Positions 4,492 to 5,337 of a stretch of 5,337 nucleotides of DNA are shown in pieces (position 1 is the first letter of the stretch; each line of letters opens with the position of its first letter). A model generated the notes under the pieces. That model had not been told where the DNA came from. It saw only the letters and a list, made by a program, of their open reading frames with translations, and did not search any database. Made by a program: the position numbers and the translations under genes. The stretch comes from Anaerolineales bacterium (GTDB lineage: Bacteria; Chloroflexota; Anaerolineae; Anaerolineales; UBA4823), in NCBI GenBank assembly GCA_026415275.1, contig JAOAHK010000144.1, positions 1,375-6,711 on the forward strand, written 5' to 3'.

Positions 4492-5337
4492 CCTTCATCC
4501 ATCTCCAACAGTCTATCGTAATCGTTAGGGGTATCCAAATCGAAAGGGAGTTTCTCGTCATGCCAGAAGAGCCACTGCGGCGGATAATGTCCAAAGATCG
4601 CCCGACCTCCAACATCCCCCTCAAGCCGAAGCAGGTCATTGAAAGTGGTTCGATCAAAGAGAACGGGATTGGTGCGTTTGTCGCCAACCAGGGGGGCAAT
4701 AACGGGTGTCAGGCTTTGAGCGTGGTGCTCAACTAAGGATTGCAACAGTGGGATTGAGATAAAAGGTTGATCGACCAAAATAAAGATTGCCCCGCCGCTT
4801 GTGTCATCCAGCGCTTGGATAGCAGCTTTAACCGAAGTACTCTGTCCGCTTTGCCAATCCTCGTTCTGAACCACATGGACGGGCAGGTCAGCAACCGCGG
4901 CAGCGACTCGCTCTCCCTCCGCACCACACACAACCAATACCGGTCGCAATTCCGCTTCGAGGGCAAGGCGGGCAGCACGGTGAACAAGGGTTTCGCCTCG
5001 CCAAACGAGCAAGGGTTTGGGTTGTCCAAAGCGCGACGAAGCTCCCGCCGCCAAGATCACTCCCGCAATGGGTTCGTGCACAGCCAGAAGGTGATAGGGA
5101 TGGCGAAAATTGGCATCAACGCCCGTCAATTCTTGGGGCGATTCTTCAGAATGAAAGAGGGCTTTACCTTTAGCAGCAACCACAACGGAGGAAAAGTGGT
5201 TTAGAAGAGGTGAGCTAAGTTTTTTCACCGTTGCTTGGGCTGTGGGAGTTTCGGCTTGGGTGAACAAAAGGTGGCTTTTGGCGCCAGGTGGGATGCCCTT
5301 GCGCCCTCCCATTGGGTGGGTTAACACACGCCGAATC
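4488..5337 (-). CDS. YqeC-like / MocA-like fusion protein, 5' end outside the window
   Basis: The visible 282 residues lack the true start: the frame is open through the right edge (I-R-R before the GTG at 5327), and the first residues are mid-domain sequence. About 60 residues, including LTHPMGGRKGIPPGAK and a following helix with strand SSVVVAAKG, resemble the C-terminal part of YqeC, an accessory protein linked to selenium-dependent molybdenum hydroxylases; this match is from memory. After a linker comes a complete MocA-type domain: GVILAAGASSRFGQPKPLL, LVVCGAEGE, QNEDWQSGQSTSVKAAI, FILVDQP (metal-binding D), TNPVLFDR in place of the usual GHP motif, LEGDVGGRAIF and PFDLDTPNDYDRL. Expected role: handling the molybdenum cofactor, with the nucleotide transfer and the YqeC step on one chain. 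It overlaps the next MocA-like gene by four bases. The transferase domain is sure; the YqeC label is moderately sure. Confidence 0.8.
   Translation of the reverse strand, partial: IRRVLTHPMGGRKGIPPGAKSHLLFTQAETPTAQATVKKLSSPLLNHFSSVVVAAKGKALFHSEESPQELTGVDANFRHPYHLLAVHEPIAGVILAAGASSRFGQPKPLLVWRGETLVHRAARLALEAELRPVLVVCGAEGERVAAAVADLPVHVVQNEDWQSGQSTSVKAAIQALDDTSGGAIFILVDQPFISIPLLQSLVEHHAQSLTPVIAPLVGDKRTNPVLFDRTTFNDLLRLEGDVGGRAIFGHYPPQWLFWHDEKLPFDLDTPNDYDRLLEMDEG

Noticed and set aside
4767..5204. Plus-strand 145-codon open frame
   Set aside because: It is antisense to the conserved MocA domain and rich in Ser, Arg and Asn as expected for a shadow; no start signal or motif.

Overview
The window looks like a piece of a free-living bacterial chromosome of roughly even GC content. 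Almost everything is read from the minus strand. The gene set (a YqeC-MocA type fusion, a second MocA-like protein, a lone receiver protein, ThpR, RsfS and a GT-C-like membrane protein) suggests Chloroflexota, perhaps Anaerolineae. That assignment rests on remembered gene-neighbourhood style, not on a marker gene, and is tentative.

Reading with transcription, from the right edge leftwards: (1) 5337-4488 is the 3' part of a gene that fuses the C-terminal end of a YqeC-like protein to a MocA-type nucleotidyltransferase. Its 5' end is outside the window. (2) 4491-3859 is a second, free-standing MocA-like nucleotidyltransferase that overlaps the fusion gene by four bases (TTGA). Both point to maturation of the molybdenum cofactor for a molybdenum hydroxylase. 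(3) 3858-3680 is a 179-base intergenic region with a good sigma70-type promoter (TTGAAC-17-TATAAC) and a weaker second candidate. (4) 3679-2337 is a compact operon: a single-domain response regulator, the RNA 2',3'-cyclic phosphodiesterase ThpR (ATGA overlap with the regulator) and the ribosomal silencing factor RsfS. RsfS follows ThpR in the same frame after one TGA and appears to start at a rare CTG codon. (5) After a 67-base spacer holding a strong GAAA-capped hairpin, 2269-623 encodes a 548-residue polytopic membrane protein resembling GT-C glycosyltransferases.

Downstream of that gene is a plus-strand intrinsic terminator (560-586), then the end of a Tn5/IS4-type insertion sequence. Its transposase (428 to the left edge) is broken by two small frameshifts. 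The family sequence can be followed through all three frames to the window edge. A 19-base sequence at 487-505 resembles the Tn5-type end and is my best guess for the element's boundary.

Functionally there are two blocks. One is molybdenum-cofactor tailoring. The other links a phosphorelay receiver to RNA-end chemistry and ribosome silencing, a plausible stress or dormancy unit, although that link is inferred from operon structure alone. I see no tRNA, rRNA, CRISPR array or obvious defence system, and nothing I would firmly call a new system. The most unusual points are the CTG start of rsfS and its same-frame junction with thpR, the tandem fused and free MocA genes, and the orphan plus-strand terminator beside the decayed IS.
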